A stretch of DNA of 64,000 bases from assembly GCA_036500345.1 (NCBI GenBank), contig DASYCE010000015.1, positions 62,001-126,000 on the forward strand, given 5' to 3'. The notes under the pieces are model-generated. The model was given only the letters and a program-made list of their open reading frames with translations. It was not told where the DNA came from and did not search any database. Both the position numbers and the translations under genes were made by a program. Position 1 is the first letter of the stretch. Every line of letters begins with the position of its first letter. The stretch is from Gemmatimonadales bacterium. GTDB taxonomy: Bacteria; Gemmatimonadota; Gemmatimonadetes; Gemmatimonadales; GWC2-71-9. Positions 26,512 to 35,220 of the stretch are shown here, piece after piece.

Positions 26512-29160
26512 TCAGGATGCGGTGAAGCGGATCAGCACTGAAATGATCGCACGCGGCTCGGCGATGAATGGGACGCCCGCGGCGCCAAATGGCAGCGACG
26601 ACACGATGGATTCGTCGGCGCGAATCCGGGCGGCGCCGGCAACTGCGGACGTCAGAACCCAGCGGCCGCGAACAGGAGCCGACGTCGTATTGTAGCAGCG
26701 GAGCACGATCCCCTCCTCGGACTCCGCCACCTTGCAGCTGGTGAACACCAGTCCCGGCCCGTCGAGCGTCACGCCAATCGGCTGCTCGGTCGAACTGCCG
26801 CCGCTGCAGTTTCGGATGAATTCCGGTTGGAGCGGCAGGAAGAGGTCTTCCCACAGCTCCTCCAATGCGTCGACCCGGCGTGCATCATCATGAGCGATCG
26901 GTGCGACCGCGAATTCCAGGAGGTGCGGACCGAGCTCCTGCGCATCGGGTGTTGCGATCGGCCATCCCGCGTGGCCGGGGCGTGCGCGAAGAGTGTTCTT
27001 CGAGAGCTCGCCGACCGATCGGATCAGCGTGAGCCACACCGTCTCGTCGCGCCATTCGTATTCGAAGAAGCCGGGCGCGAACAGCGCGATGCCGCGATTG
27101 CCGGCGCTCACGGCGGCGAATCGCTGCGCCGGTGCCGTCGGCAGCGGATGCTCATCGGGGAAGTCGTTCACGTCGACTTCCACTGATTCCCGTTCCTCGA
27201 CTCCGAATGCGCTGCCGCTGACGACGGTCGTCCGTGCATTCACCGGAATGCTGGTGCGGAGTCGATGATCAGTCGCGTCATTGTCGAGTTCGAATCGAAC
27301 CCGCAGTGCGGGAGCATCGGCGTGAAGGATGAGAATGCGACGCGCGCGGATGCGGCCACTCGGGCGAGTGATGGTCAGGGTCGATTCGATCGCGCCGACG
27401 AGGGGGCCCGCGCCGATCACTCGCGCCACGGTTGACGAGGCGCGAATCGCCGTCCCGGCGATGATCTCAGGCGTGTAGCTGTCGCCGGCGTCGGTTTCGC
27501 TGACGAGCCCCAGCAGATCCCGATAGCGCTCACCGCTTCGCCGATCGATCAGGTCGACGCGCCCATCGCGCCCGCAATGCACTTCAACAAAGCGATTCGC
27601 GAGTCGCCCGGAGTTGACTTCGAGATCGGTCGGTTCCGGCACTGCGGTGCTCCTGCGGAGCGTAAGCGCGCTGAGGCCGAGTCCCGGCGTTGCCGGGGCT
27701 TCGAACGCGATCGTCGACCGGTCGACCTCGTCGAGATCGGGATAGTGGCGCGACGACTCGATCCGCTCAAGCGCTGGTGCGACATTGAGCAATTGCACCG
27801 GAATCGCACTGCCATCCGGCGCGACCAGTTCGATCGGCGTGAATCCGCCGTCGCCGCCGGCGATTCTTCCTCCCGGTGGGCCAACCAGGATGTCACGGCG
27901 GAACGCCGTCGCCGTCGCCGTCACAATCCCGCCTCTGCGCCGCGCCGCGGGGTTCCAGAGGAGCATGACCGGCCGCGTCCTTGTCGGCGTCGTCCGCGCC
28001 TGGTCGGCATCGTGGTGCGCCATCTTGTGGAGCGCGCGGCGCGAGATCTCGCTGGCGATCGCCGCAACTGCGGTCAATCGGGTCGCCTGCTCCTGCGCGA
28101 CGGCATCGCTGCTGCACCCGCAGAGCGTGTCGTGGAACTGGCACTCGAGCAATGCGCGCCGCGCCGATCGAGCGAGCTCGTGCACGTCGACGCGATTGAC
28201 GCCGAACGCCAATGCCGCCAGCGGCTCGGCCTTGCGGAGCAGCAGAAGCTCCGCAGCGCCGAAGCGGCGCAGCGCCCGCGTGCGAATCGCGCGGGCACCC
28301 GGGAGAGTCCAGGTGTGACCGAACGACCATCGTCGCTCTCCGGCTATCGTTGGAATCGCTGCACCGGACACCGCGCCGCGCACTGCCGCGAAATACTCGG
28401 TGAGGGAGCTCAGCCGGAAGGTTGCGCCGGGATCCGCTTGTTCGAGCGCCTCGCGAATGGCGCGGGCGCTGATGGGCGGGGCGTGATGATCAGCGCCCAC
28501 GAAGACCGCAACGTCCGAGGTTGCCGAGCGACGCATGAGTGCCGGTCCGATCCGCGCCCACTCATCTGCGATTGTGGCCGGCGATTCAAGCAGCCCCGAA
28601 CCGATTTCATATCCGGCGGGCGGGAGGTGGTAGACGAGCGTGCGCGATCCATCGGCGCCGGACCACCAGTAGAGGTCGGTGTCGCTTCCGGTCGGAGACA
28701 CCGCCCCGCGCCAGATGACAGCGTTCTCGATCCCGAATTCCCTGGCAAGCGACGGAAAGACTGACGGATGGCCGAAGGCATCGGGGGAATAGAGCACGTC
28801 CATCCGGTGACCAGCACCGGCAGCATCACGCCGCCCTTCGATCAGGTTCCGCACCAGCGATTCACCGGACGGGATCAGTTCGTCGGCGAGGATGTACCAG
28901 GGGCCGATCTCGAGTTGGCCCGATCGCACCAGCGATTCCGATCGCGGTTGCCATTGCGGCACCGTAGCGTGGACGTCGTCAAGGATGACGGTCTGCCCAT
29001 CGAGTAGAAAGCGGGCGTCGCGTTCGCGTTCGAGAAGAGGGATCAGATCGGCGAAAGCGGCGACCAGGCGGGCACGGAACGCGGCCGCCGGGAGATACCA
29101 CTCGCGATCCCAGTGCGTGTGGCAGATGATGTGGAAGGTGAAGCTGCCGCCGTCGCTCAC
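26512..29160 (-). CDS. Glycoside hydrolase family 38 alpha-mannosidase
   Basis: This 882-residue retaining alpha-mannosidase begins HIICHTHWDREWY (residues 10-22), the GH38 zinc-binding His/Asp motif. The candidate nucleophile Asp127 lies in LYSPDAFGHPSVFP. The three-helix-bundle middle domain (ECQFHDTLCGCSSDA) and large C-terminal beta domains follow. There is no signal peptide, as is common in GH38 enzymes that act on imported or recycled mannosides. The GTG start at 29160 overlaps the stop of the aldo/keto reductase gene as GTGA. It belongs to a set with a fucosidase and a reductase, suggesting processing of a fucose- and mannose-containing glycan. Confidence 0.9.
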   Translation of the reverse strand: MSDGGSFTFHIICHTHWDREWYLPAAAFRARLVAAFADLIPLLERERDARFLLDGQTVILDDVHATVPQWQPRSESLVRSGQLEIGPWYILADELIPSGESLVRNLIEGRRDAAGAGHRMDVLYSPDAFGHPSVFPSLAREFGIENAVIWRGAVSPTGSDTDLYWWSGADGSRTLVYHLPPAGYEIGSGLLESPATIADEWARIGPALMRRSATSDVAVFVGADHHAPPISARAIREALEQADPGATFRLSSLTEYFAAVRGAVSGAAIPTIAGERRWSFGHTWTLPGARAIRTRALRRFGAAELLLLRKAEPLAALAFGVNRVDVHELARSARRALLECQFHDTLCGCSSDAVAQEQATRLTAVAAIASEISRRALHKMAHHDADQARTTPTRTRPVMLLWNPAARRRGGIVTATATAFRRDILVGPPGGRIAGGDGGFTPIELVAPDGSAIPVQLLNVAPALERIESSRHYPDLDEVDRSTIAFEAPATPGLGLSALTLRRSTAVPEPTDLEVNSGRLANRFVEVHCGRDGRVDLIDRRSGERYRDLLGLVSETDAGDSYTPEIIAGTAIRASSTVARVIGAGPLVGAIESTLTITRPSGRIRARRILILHADAPALRVRFELDNDATDHRLRTSIPVNARTTVVSGSAFGVEERESVEVDVNDFPDEHPLPTAPAQRFAAVSAGNRGIALFAPGFFEYEWRDETVWLTLIRSVGELSKNTLRARPGHAGWPIATPDAQELGPHLLEFAVAPIAHDDARRVDALEELWEDLFLPLQPEFIRNCSGGSSTEQPIGVTLDGPGLVFTSCKVAESEEGIVLRCYNTTSAPVRGRWVLTSAVAGAARIRADESIVSSLPFGAAGVPFIAEPRAIISVLIRFTAS

Positions 29161-30167
29161 GCTGGTCGGCTCGGCCCGCCGCCGGCGCCGCTCGCGTCGA
29201 TCGCGGCGGCGATCTCCTGCAGATCCGCCGGAGTGAGCACCAGCGATGCCGCACCGATCCATCCGTCGATCTGTTCGGGGCTGCGCGCGCCGACGATCGC
29301 ACCGGTGACGCCGCGCCACGCCAGCGTCCAGGCGATCGCGACGGCCCCTACCGTCGTACCGTGCCGCTCGGCGATCGGCCGGACGCGGTCGACAAGGGCG
29401 AGCGCCCGGTCGAGGTTCTCGCCGGCGAACCGTTCGGAGCGCGAGCGCCAGTCGTTCGACGGGAGCGATCTGACGCGGTCCGCGCTGAACGATCCGGTCA
29501 GCAGTCCCGACTGCATCGGTGAGTATGGCAGCACGCCCGTGCCGCGTTCGGCGCAACGGGGAATCTGCACCTCCGCGAGTTGGCGGCGGATCATCGAGAA
29601 CGGTGATTGCAACGTGTCGACGTGGCCGAGCGCCTCAGCACGCTGCACCTGCTCGGCGTCGTGGTTGCACAAGCCGACTGTGCGTACGATCCCTTCGCGG
29701 CGCAAGTCGAGCATCGCACCCCAGTACTCGTCGATCGGCGTCTGGTCGGCGGGGGGCCAATGAACCTGGTAGAGATCGATCTGCTCGACGCCAAGCCGCT
29801 TGAGCGAATCCTGGACTTCGCGACGAACGCTGGCTGCCGTCGCAACGCGGCGCGGTTCCACCGCGGGGTCGCCGCCCCATTCCATCCCGCACTTGGTGAA
29901 GACCAGCGGTCGATCCGCGCGCGGATAGTCACGCAACGCCATCCCAACGACTTGCTCCGAATGCCCGAGACCGTACACCGCGGCGGCGTCGATCCAGTTG
30001 ATCCCGCGTTCGATTGCGTGACGGATTGTGGCGATGGAGTCCTGGTCATCCTGCGCGCCCCACCCGAAACGCCAGTCGCCGCCGCCGATAGCCCAGGCGC
30101 CGAGACCGACACGCGTGATCGTCATGCCGGTGGTGCCGAGGGGAGCGGTCGGGAGGGATGTGTGCAT
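29157..30167 (-). CDS. Aldo/keto reductase
   Basis: This 336-residue NADPH-dependent (by family) aldo/keto reductase barrel has the full catalytic tetrad: Asp60 and Tyr65 in NWIDAAAVYGLGHSE, Lys92 in VFTKCG and His136 in LYQVHWPP. The C-terminal cofactor segment ends in AIVGARSPEQIDGW. It resembles sugar- or aldose-dehydrogenase-type AKRs found in glycan loci. The ATG at 30167 lies 11 nt after the stop of the fucosidase gene; a longer frame upstream runs antisense-like into that gene and is rejected. The stop overlaps the GH38 start. An aldose or inosose substrate is inferred from context only. Confidence 0.87.
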   Translation of the reverse strand: MHTSLPTAPLGTTGMTITRVGLGAWAIGGGDWRFGWGAQDDQDSIATIRHAIERGINWIDAAAVYGLGHSEQVVGMALRDYPRADRPLVFTKCGMEWGGDPAVEPRRVATAASVRREVQDSLKRLGVEQIDLYQVHWPPADQTPIDEYWGAMLDLRREGIVRTVGLCNHDAEQVQRAEALGHVDTLQSPFSMIRRQLAEVQIPRCAERGTGVLPYSPMQSGLLTGSFSADRVRSLPSNDWRSRSERFAGENLDRALALVDRVRPIAERHGTTVGAVAIAWTLAWRGVTGAIVGARSPEQIDGWIGAASLVLTPADLQEIAAAIDASGAGGGPSRPA

Positions 30168-30178
30168 GTGAGGCTCGA

Positions 30179-31540
30179 TTACGATGGCGAATAGGCGGCG
30201 AGGCGAACCGGCCGCGCCTTGGGTGTGAGCGACTGAATGGTGAGTCGAAGCTGGGTGCACGTCGTGGGATCGCACCGATCCAGCTTCCGATATCCGATCG
30301 TGATGCCGTGCGACAGCGGCTGCCACACGTCACCGCTCCAGCCATCGACCTGGTAGCTCGACACCGACTGGCCGTACTCGATCTGTTCACCGAGATCGAT
30401 CAGCGAGATCGTGACCGGGTGAGGGAACGCCGCCGTCGCAACAGCTTGATTGCCTGAACTCTTCCAGCGGAGATGCGCACCTCGAACCAGATCGTTGCGC
30501 ATCAGCGCATCGAGCCGGTCGCGCATCCCGGTGAGCGACGCGACGTCGTTTTGATGCAGCACGCCTTCGCGGGTCGGCGGGACGTTGAGGAGGAGCTTCG
30601 AATTCCGCCCGACCGACGAGAGATACAGGTCAACCAGACGGTCCGGCGTCTTCACCGATCCATCTTCGTTCGGATGGTAGAACCATCCTGGCCTGATCGA
30701 CACGTCGGTCTCTCCCGGCCGCCACACGACGCCATTCGGATCGCCGTGCTGCAGCATCCTGATGACGCCATCGCCGCTGGCACCTGGATAGGGAACTACC
30801 GACGGGTCGACAGTCGACCAGTCAGGATCGCCGGCCGAGCCGTTCTCGTTGCCGATCCATCGAACGTCGGGGCCCGCGTCGGAGAAGATCACCGCGTTCG
30901 GTTGCAGCTTCCGGACGATCCCCCAGACTCGCGGCCAATCGTACGTCTGCTTCCTGCCGTTGGGTCCCTCGCCGTTTGCACCGTCGAACCAGACTTCGTG
31001 GATCGGTCCGTAACCGGTGAGCAGTTCAGTGAGCTGTGCCGCGTACATGTCGTTGTAGCGTGGCGAATCGCCGTACGCGGGCGCATTTCGATCCCACGGC
31101 GAGAGATACAACCCGGCGTCGAGACCCTCACCGCGGCAGGCCTCGACGAACTCTCTTACCACATCGCCGTGTCCCTCGCGCCAATGACTCGATGCGACCG
31201 AGTGGGAGGTCGTCTTCGTCGGCCAGAGGCAGAAGCCGTCGTGATGCTTTGCCGTGAGGATCGCCGTGCGAAACCCGGCCTGCTTCGCGGTTCGAGCCCA
31301 CTGCCTGGTGTCGAGTCCGCTCGGCGCGAAGATCGCCGGATCCTCGGTGCCGTCTCCCCACTCGCGGTTGGTGAACGTGTTGACGCCGAAATGATGGAAG
31401 AGCGCCAGTTCCTTCCGCTGCCAGTCGAGTTGGGGCCGGCTCGGGACCGGCCGGACGAGGCCGCCGGTCAGGCGCAGCGCGGTATGCCGATGCACCGCCG
31501 CGGCGGCGCTTGCGACGAGGAATTCCCGGCGGCTGGTCAC
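30179..31540 (-). CDS. Alpha-L-fucosidase, glycoside hydrolase family 29
   Basis: This 453-residue exported GH29 enzyme has a Tat-like leader with TSRREFLVASAAAAV right after the start. GH29 features are FHHFGVNTFTNREWG, ILTAKHHDGFCLWPT, LYLSPWDRNAPAYGDSP and the candidate nucleophile Asp186 in HEVWFDGANGEG. The C-terminal ~110 residues are a beta-sandwich. The GTG at 31540 is chosen because it opens the leader; no in-frame ATG lies nearby and no ribosome site is obvious. It is first in an operon with an aldo/keto reductase, GH38 mannosidase and PfpI-like protein. Release of terminal L-fucose in the periplasm is the expected role. Confidence 0.88.
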   Translation of the reverse strand: MTSRREFLVASAAAAVHRHTALRLTGGLVRPVPSRPQLDWQRKELALFHHFGVNTFTNREWGDGTEDPAIFAPSGLDTRQWARTAKQAGFRTAILTAKHHDGFCLWPTKTTSHSVASSHWREGHGDVVREFVEACRGEGLDAGLYLSPWDRNAPAYGDSPRYNDMYAAQLTELLTGYGPIHEVWFDGANGEGPNGRKQTYDWPRVWGIVRKLQPNAVIFSDAGPDVRWIGNENGSAGDPDWSTVDPSVVPYPGASGDGVIRMLQHGDPNGVVWRPGETDVSIRPGWFYHPNEDGSVKTPDRLVDLYLSSVGRNSKLLLNVPPTREGVLHQNDVASLTGMRDRLDALMRNDLVRGAHLRWKSSGNQAVATAAFPHPVTISLIDLGEQIEYGQSVSSYQVDGWSGDVWQPLSHGITIGYRKLDRCDPTTCTQLRLTIQSLTPKARPVRLAAYSPS

Positions 31541-31648
31541 GGCGTGGCCATCAGGTCGAGACGGAACATGCTCGATGATAACCGCGCCGTGCCGCAGCCT
31601 TGATCGCGGGGGCTCAACGGTCCAAGTTTGCACCCCGCAGCAGATCTG

Positions 31649-31735
31649 GGACAGGTGTCCGAGTGGCTGAAGGAGCCGGTCTCGAAAACCGGTATACCGG
31701 CAACGGTATCGAGGGTTCGAATCCCTCCCTGTCCG
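31649..31735 (+). tRNA. tRNA-Ser (anticodon CGA)
   Basis: An 87-nt class II tRNA folds with acceptor stem GGACAGG/CCTGTCC, an anticodon arm CCGGT-CTCGAAA-ACCGG placing CGA at positions 34-36, and a long variable arm built on ATACCGGCAACGGTAT. The T-arm is GAGGGTTCGAATCCCTC. The discriminator is G and no CCA is encoded. It reads UCG. The acceptor stem and T-arm are identical to those of the tRNA-Ser(GGA) 4.8 kb away. An ABC exporter operon follows on the same strand. Confidence 0.95.
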
Positions 31736-31829
31736 TCGAGTTCCAATCCGTGAGCACCGGTTGCGACGCGGCCCACGCCGGCGCGTTGGGCGGTTCGCCA
31801 CAACCGGACCCCCGAACCAGTCGCCGCCG

Positions 31830-32771
31830 ATGCCCGCTGCCGTCCAGTTGCACGAGGTGCGGAAGGTCTACGACGGCCCACCGCCGGTGACGGCGCTCGA
31901 TGGGATCACGCTCGACGTGCCCGCCGGTACCATCTTCGGGCTGCTCGGCCCCAACGGCGCAGGGAAAACGACGGCGATCGGGATCTGCACCACCAAGGTG
32001 CGCGCGACTGCCGGGGCCGCGATGGTCGCCGGCCTGGATGTCTCGCGCGACGCGGTCGCGGTGCGACGTCAGATCGGCGTCGCCGCCCAGGCGATCACGC
32101 TCGATCGCTCCTGCACCGTCGCGGAAAACCTCTACTACCATTGCCGCTACTTCGGACTCCATCGCGACGACGCACGGCGCCGGATGAAGGAACTGCTCGA
32201 ACGGTTCCTGATCGCGGACAAGCATGCGTCGATGCCGAACCAGCTCTCCGGCGGCCTCGCGCAGCGGGTCCAGCTCGCCCGCGCAATTGCCCATCGCCCC
32301 GCGGTGCTCTTCCTTGACGAACCAACCGCGGGTCTCGATCCGCAGAGCCGCTTGGCGCTCTGGGACCTGGTGGCCGCGCTCCGCAGCGAAGGATTGACCG
32401 TTGTCCTCACCACGCACTACATGGAAGAGGCCGATCGCCTCTGCGAGCGTGTGGCGATCGTCGACCACGGCAGAATCCTCGCGCAGGGAACGCCCGATCA
32501 ACTCAAGCAGGAGAGCGGCGGCTTCGCCGTGCTCGACATGTCGCTTGCCGGCGAGCGCGGCGCAGCCCGCGCTGCACTCGACGGCATTCCGGGGATCAGC
32601 GAGGTGCAGGACACCGACCGTGGGCTGCGAATCCTCGCGTCGCCCGACGGCGCCACGGTGCCACGCGTCGTGAGCCGGATCGCCGAGCACGGGCTCACCG
32701 ATCTCAAGGTGGCTGAGCCGTCGCTCGAGACGGTGTTCGTCCGGTTGACCGGGAGAGACCTCCGTGAGTAA
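31830..32771 (+). CDS. ABC transporter ATP-binding protein (ABC-2 exporter type, DrrA-like)
   Basis: This 313-residue cytoplasmic ATPase shows Walker A GLLGPNGAGKTT, the signature LSGGLAQRVQLARAI, Walker B AVLFLDEPTAGLDP and the switch His in VVLTTHYMEEADR. The ~80-residue C-terminal extension is typical of DrrA/CcmA-like exporters. The ATG at 31830 directly precedes AAVQLHEVRKVYDG; a longer upstream frame is arginine-rich and not protein-like. It overlaps the permease start by 8 nt. Substrate is unknown: drugs, polysaccharides and lipids are all handled by this group. No Shine-Dalgarno is visible. Confidence 0.9.
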   Translation: MPAAVQLHEVRKVYDGPPPVTALDGITLDVPAGTIFGLLGPNGAGKTTAIGICTTKVRATAGAAMVAGLDVSRDAVAVRRQIGVAAQAITLDRSCTVAENLYYHCRYFGLHRDDARRRMKELLERFLIADKHASMPNQLSGGLAQRVQLARAIAHRPAVLFLDEPTAGLDPQSRLALWDLVAALRSEGLTVVLTTHYMEEADRLCERVAIVDHGRILAQGTPDQLKQESGGFAVLDMSLAGERGAARAALDGIPGISEVQDTDRGLRILASPDGATVPRVVSRIAEHGLTDLKVAEPSLETVFVRLTGRDLRE

Positions 32772-33567
32772 CCGGCGATCGCTGATTGCCTCGGTGCTCG
32801 GATTGTGGGCGCGCGATCTGCGCGTGCTCCGGCGCGAGTGGCTCCCATTCACGCTTCGCACCATCATGAATCCCTTTCTCACCGTGTTCGTGTTCACCTT
32901 CGTCCTGCCGCGCACCGGCCAGCAGATGCCGGTTGCGTCGGGCGCGATGACCTTTGCGACGGTGCTGGTGCCGGGGCTCGTTGCAGTGGCGATGGTCTTC
33001 ACGTCGATCGCGGCGGTGGCGCTACCGCTGTCGATCGAACTCGGCGCCACCCGCGAGATCGAGGACCGCGTGCTCGCGCCGATTCCACTCGCGACGGTGC
33101 CGCTGGCCAAGGTCGCATTCGGCGCCTTCCAGGGAGCGCTTGCCGGCGCGGTCATCTTCCCGATCATCACGGCGCTTCCGGCCACGGCGGTGCACATCCG
33201 CGTCGCCAGCTGGGCGATGCTGCTGCTGATGCTCTTCCTCTCGAGCTGGACCGCCGCGTCACTCGGACTCTTCCTCGGCACGGCGGTGCGTCCGCAGCAC
33301 ATCGGCCTGATGTTCGCCGTGGTCCTCACGCCGATCATGTTTCTCGGCTGCGTCTACTATCCGTGGGCGTCGCTCTCGCCGCTGCCATGGCTGCAGGACT
33401 TCGTACTGATCAACCCGCTGGTGTACATGAGCGAAGGCCTCCGCATCGCGCTGACACCGGACGTACCGCACCTCGGCGCGGGGGTCGCGGCCGGGATGCT
33501 CACCGTGCTGGCAACGTTGCTCACCGCGGCAGGCGTCCGCGGCTTCGTGCGACGGGTCATCGCGTAG
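32764..33567 (+). CDS. ABC-2 type exporter permease
   Basis: This 267-residue permease has about six membrane segments and the ABC-2 arrangement: an N-terminal amphipathic region LRREWLPFTLRTIMNP and the conserved late segment VLTPIMFLGCVYYPW. The C-terminal NPLVYMSEGLRIAL is typical of DrrB-like partners. GTG start inside the end of the ATPase gene. Together they would form a two-gene exporter; the transported compound cannot be inferred. Confidence 0.88.
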   Translation: MSNRRSLIASVLGLWARDLRVLRREWLPFTLRTIMNPFLTVFVFTFVLPRTGQQMPVASGAMTFATVLVPGLVAVAMVFTSIAAVALPLSIELGATREIEDRVLAPIPLATVPLAKVAFGAFQGALAGAVIFPIITALPATAVHIRVASWAMLLLMLFLSSWTAASLGLFLGTAVRPQHIGLMFAVVLTPIMFLGCVYYPWASLSPLPWLQDFVLINPLVYMSEGLRIALTPDVPHLGAGVAAGMLTVLATLLTAAGVRGFVRRVIA

Positions 33568-33612
33568 TTCGATGATCACGACCTGCGGCGACGCGAGCGA
33601 AGGAGACACGAG

Positions 33613-34203
33613 ATGAATCGGATGGTCATGCGAAGCGCCAGCGGGTTCGCCACGATCGTTGCAGCTGCCGCACCGTCGCTCGCAGCCCAGGGGACGTGTC
33701 CGGGTGGCCAGGTTGCGGTGGTTCAGGTCCAGCTGATCCTCGGCGGCATTCCACGGTACGCCCAGAAGGATTCGGACCTGACCGTCGTTGCATCGGACTA
33801 CCGCACCCAGCTGGCAAAGCAGGAGGCGGTCCTCGATTCGGCGACTGACGCCTATCAGGCCAAGGCGGCGGGCCTCGGCGGGTCAGCGCGGGGGATCGAA
33901 CTCGCGAAGTTGCGAGGCCAGGATTCGGCGGTCAAGGCGCAGTCGCAGCGGCTGCAGGACCAGCTCGCGCACGAACGGCAGCTTCGTCTGCAGCCGATCG
34001 AACTCGGTGTCCAGGCGGAGCTCGACTCGGTGCGCTCCGATCTCCATTGTGCGATGGTCTTCGATGCGGGGTCGACCCCGGGGCTGGCATCGTTGAACCG
34101 GAAGATCGATCTGACACAACTGGTCCTCGACCGCATCAACGCCCACGGCGACACGGCCCTGTTCGGCCCGCACTCCGCGTTGCCCGGCGCGCGCAAACCG
34201 TAG
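33613..34203 (+). CDS. OmpH/Skp-like periplasmic chaperone
   Basis: This is a 196-residue exported protein: a signal peptide ending near SLAAQG, a beta strand VAVVQVQLILGGIP, then a long predicted coiled-coil of heptad-like Gln/Leu/Ala/Arg residues (about 60-140). It returns to a strand with IDLTQLVLDRIN, the Skp/OmpH "jellyfish" layout. Skp normally carries unfolded outer-membrane proteins to the Bam complex. Two cysteines (about residues 29 and 149) in the predicted head could pair. AAGGAG sits 7 nt before the ATG. It is unusual that no bamA, lpxD or fabZ gene is adjacent. The gene ends in a hairpin shared with the convergent peptidase gene. Confidence 0.72.
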   Translation: MNRMVMRSASGFATIVAAAAPSLAAQGTCPGGQVAVVQVQLILGGIPRYAQKDSDLTVVASDYRTQLAKQEAVLDSATDAYQAKAAGLGGSARGIELAKLRGQDSAVKAQSQRLQDQLAHERQLRLQPIELGVQAELDSVRSDLHCAMVFDAGSTPGLASLNRKIDLTQLVLDRINAHGDTALFGPHSALPGARKP

Positions 34204-34227
34204 CGGTCGTCGACCGTCGCGCTACGG
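34198..34227. terminator. Hairpin spanning two convergent stop codons
   Basis: CCGTAGCG (34198-34205) pairs perfectly with CGCTACGG (34220-34227), with a smaller GTC/GAC stem inside. The TAG stops of the Skp-like gene and of the convergent M28 peptidase lie in opposite arms. It is likely a bidirectional 3'-end structure; no U-tract is present. Confidence 0.5.
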
Positions 34228-35187
34228 CCTGGTCGGCGGCGCCGCGTCGAACCGACGAATGAAATCTGCGACGTCGCGGACCGCGCCCGCGTAGAATGCC
34301 GGCATGATCCGGTCGGCGTGATCGGTCGCGCGATGATAGTCCGGGTGATCTTCCTCACCGAAATAGACGAACGGGATGCTGTGGTCGTTGAAGGCGCCCT
34401 GGTCGGACTGGTTGGTCCAGTCATCGCCGCCCGGCGCTCCGGGGCCATCGTGACCGATCGTCAGCTTGATCGCCGAGCAACCGATCGTCCGCTCCACCAG
34501 CGGCCGCAGCTGCGGATACCGCGTCGGGCCGGCGGCGTACAACTCGTTGTGCACGTTGCGACCGACCATGTCCATGTTCACGTCGATCAGCACCTTGTCG
34601 AGCGGGATCGGTGCCGCCGCAACCCACGCATGACTTCCCACATCGCCGGATTCTTCGGCGTCGAAGGCGACAAAGACCAGCGAGTGCCGCGGCCGCTCCT
34701 GTGAAAAGAGCCGGGCGAGCGCCAGCAGGCCGCTGGTTCCCGAGGCGTTGTCGTCGGCACCATTGCAGATCGAGTCCGCACCGCTGGGACGGCATTGCGC
34801 CCCTGGTTCGACCCGGCCGATGTGATCGAAATGCGCCGAGACCACGATGTACTCGTCGGGAGTCACCGAGCCGCGAATCACGCCGACGACATTGGAGCCA
34901 GTGATCCCGCCGCGCCGGCTCTGCGCCGTGAACGGCTGGATCCGCCCCGGAGGGATGCGGTCGAGTCCGATGGCGTCGAAACGGGCGGCGATGAAATCGC
35001 GCGCCTTGAAATTCCCGGTGGTGCCGACGCGGCGCCCCTGCATCGAGTCGTCCGCCAGCCGGAAGAGATCGTGCAGCATCCCGGCCGAATCGATCGCTTC
35101 CCCAGGACACGACGGTGCCTGCGCTGCGGCCGGCGGAACCGCGGCAATCACGAGAAGGAGTGGAAGGACTGCAGCGCGTCGAGGCAT
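34222..35187 (-). CDS. M28 family metallopeptidase, exported
   Basis: This is a 321-residue zinc aminopeptidase-type hydrolase. Signal peptide: MPRRAAVLPLLLVIAAVPPAAAQ. The M28 residues are in order: VVSAHFDHIG (first His), NGADDNASGTSGLL (bridging Asp), VFVAFDAEESGDVGSHAW (general-base and ligand Glu), VNMDMVGRNVH and the final His in YHRATDHADRI. Substrate would be peptides or N-acylated amino compounds in the periplasm. The ATG at 35187 has GGAG 5 nt upstream; an ATG at 35214 would displace the signal peptide. Cysteines in SCPGEA, QCRPSG, ICNGAD and GCSAIK suggest disulfides, consistent with export. Confidence 0.9.
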   Translation of the reverse strand: MPRRAAVLPLLLVIAAVPPAAAQAPSCPGEAIDSAGMLHDLFRLADDSMQGRRVGTTGNFKARDFIAARFDAIGLDRIPPGRIQPFTAQSRRGGITGSNVVGVIRGSVTPDEYIVVSAHFDHIGRVEPGAQCRPSGADSICNGADDNASGTSGLLALARLFSQERPRHSLVFVAFDAEESGDVGSHAWVAAAPIPLDKVLIDVNMDMVGRNVHNELYAAGPTRYPQLRPLVERTIGCSAIKLTIGHDGPGAPGGDDWTNQSDQGAFNDHSIPFVYFGEEDHPDYHRATDHADRIMPAFYAGAVRDVADFIRRFDAAPPTRP

Positions 35188-35220
35188 GATTACTCCGAAG
35201 GAGACTTTATTCAACGGCTA

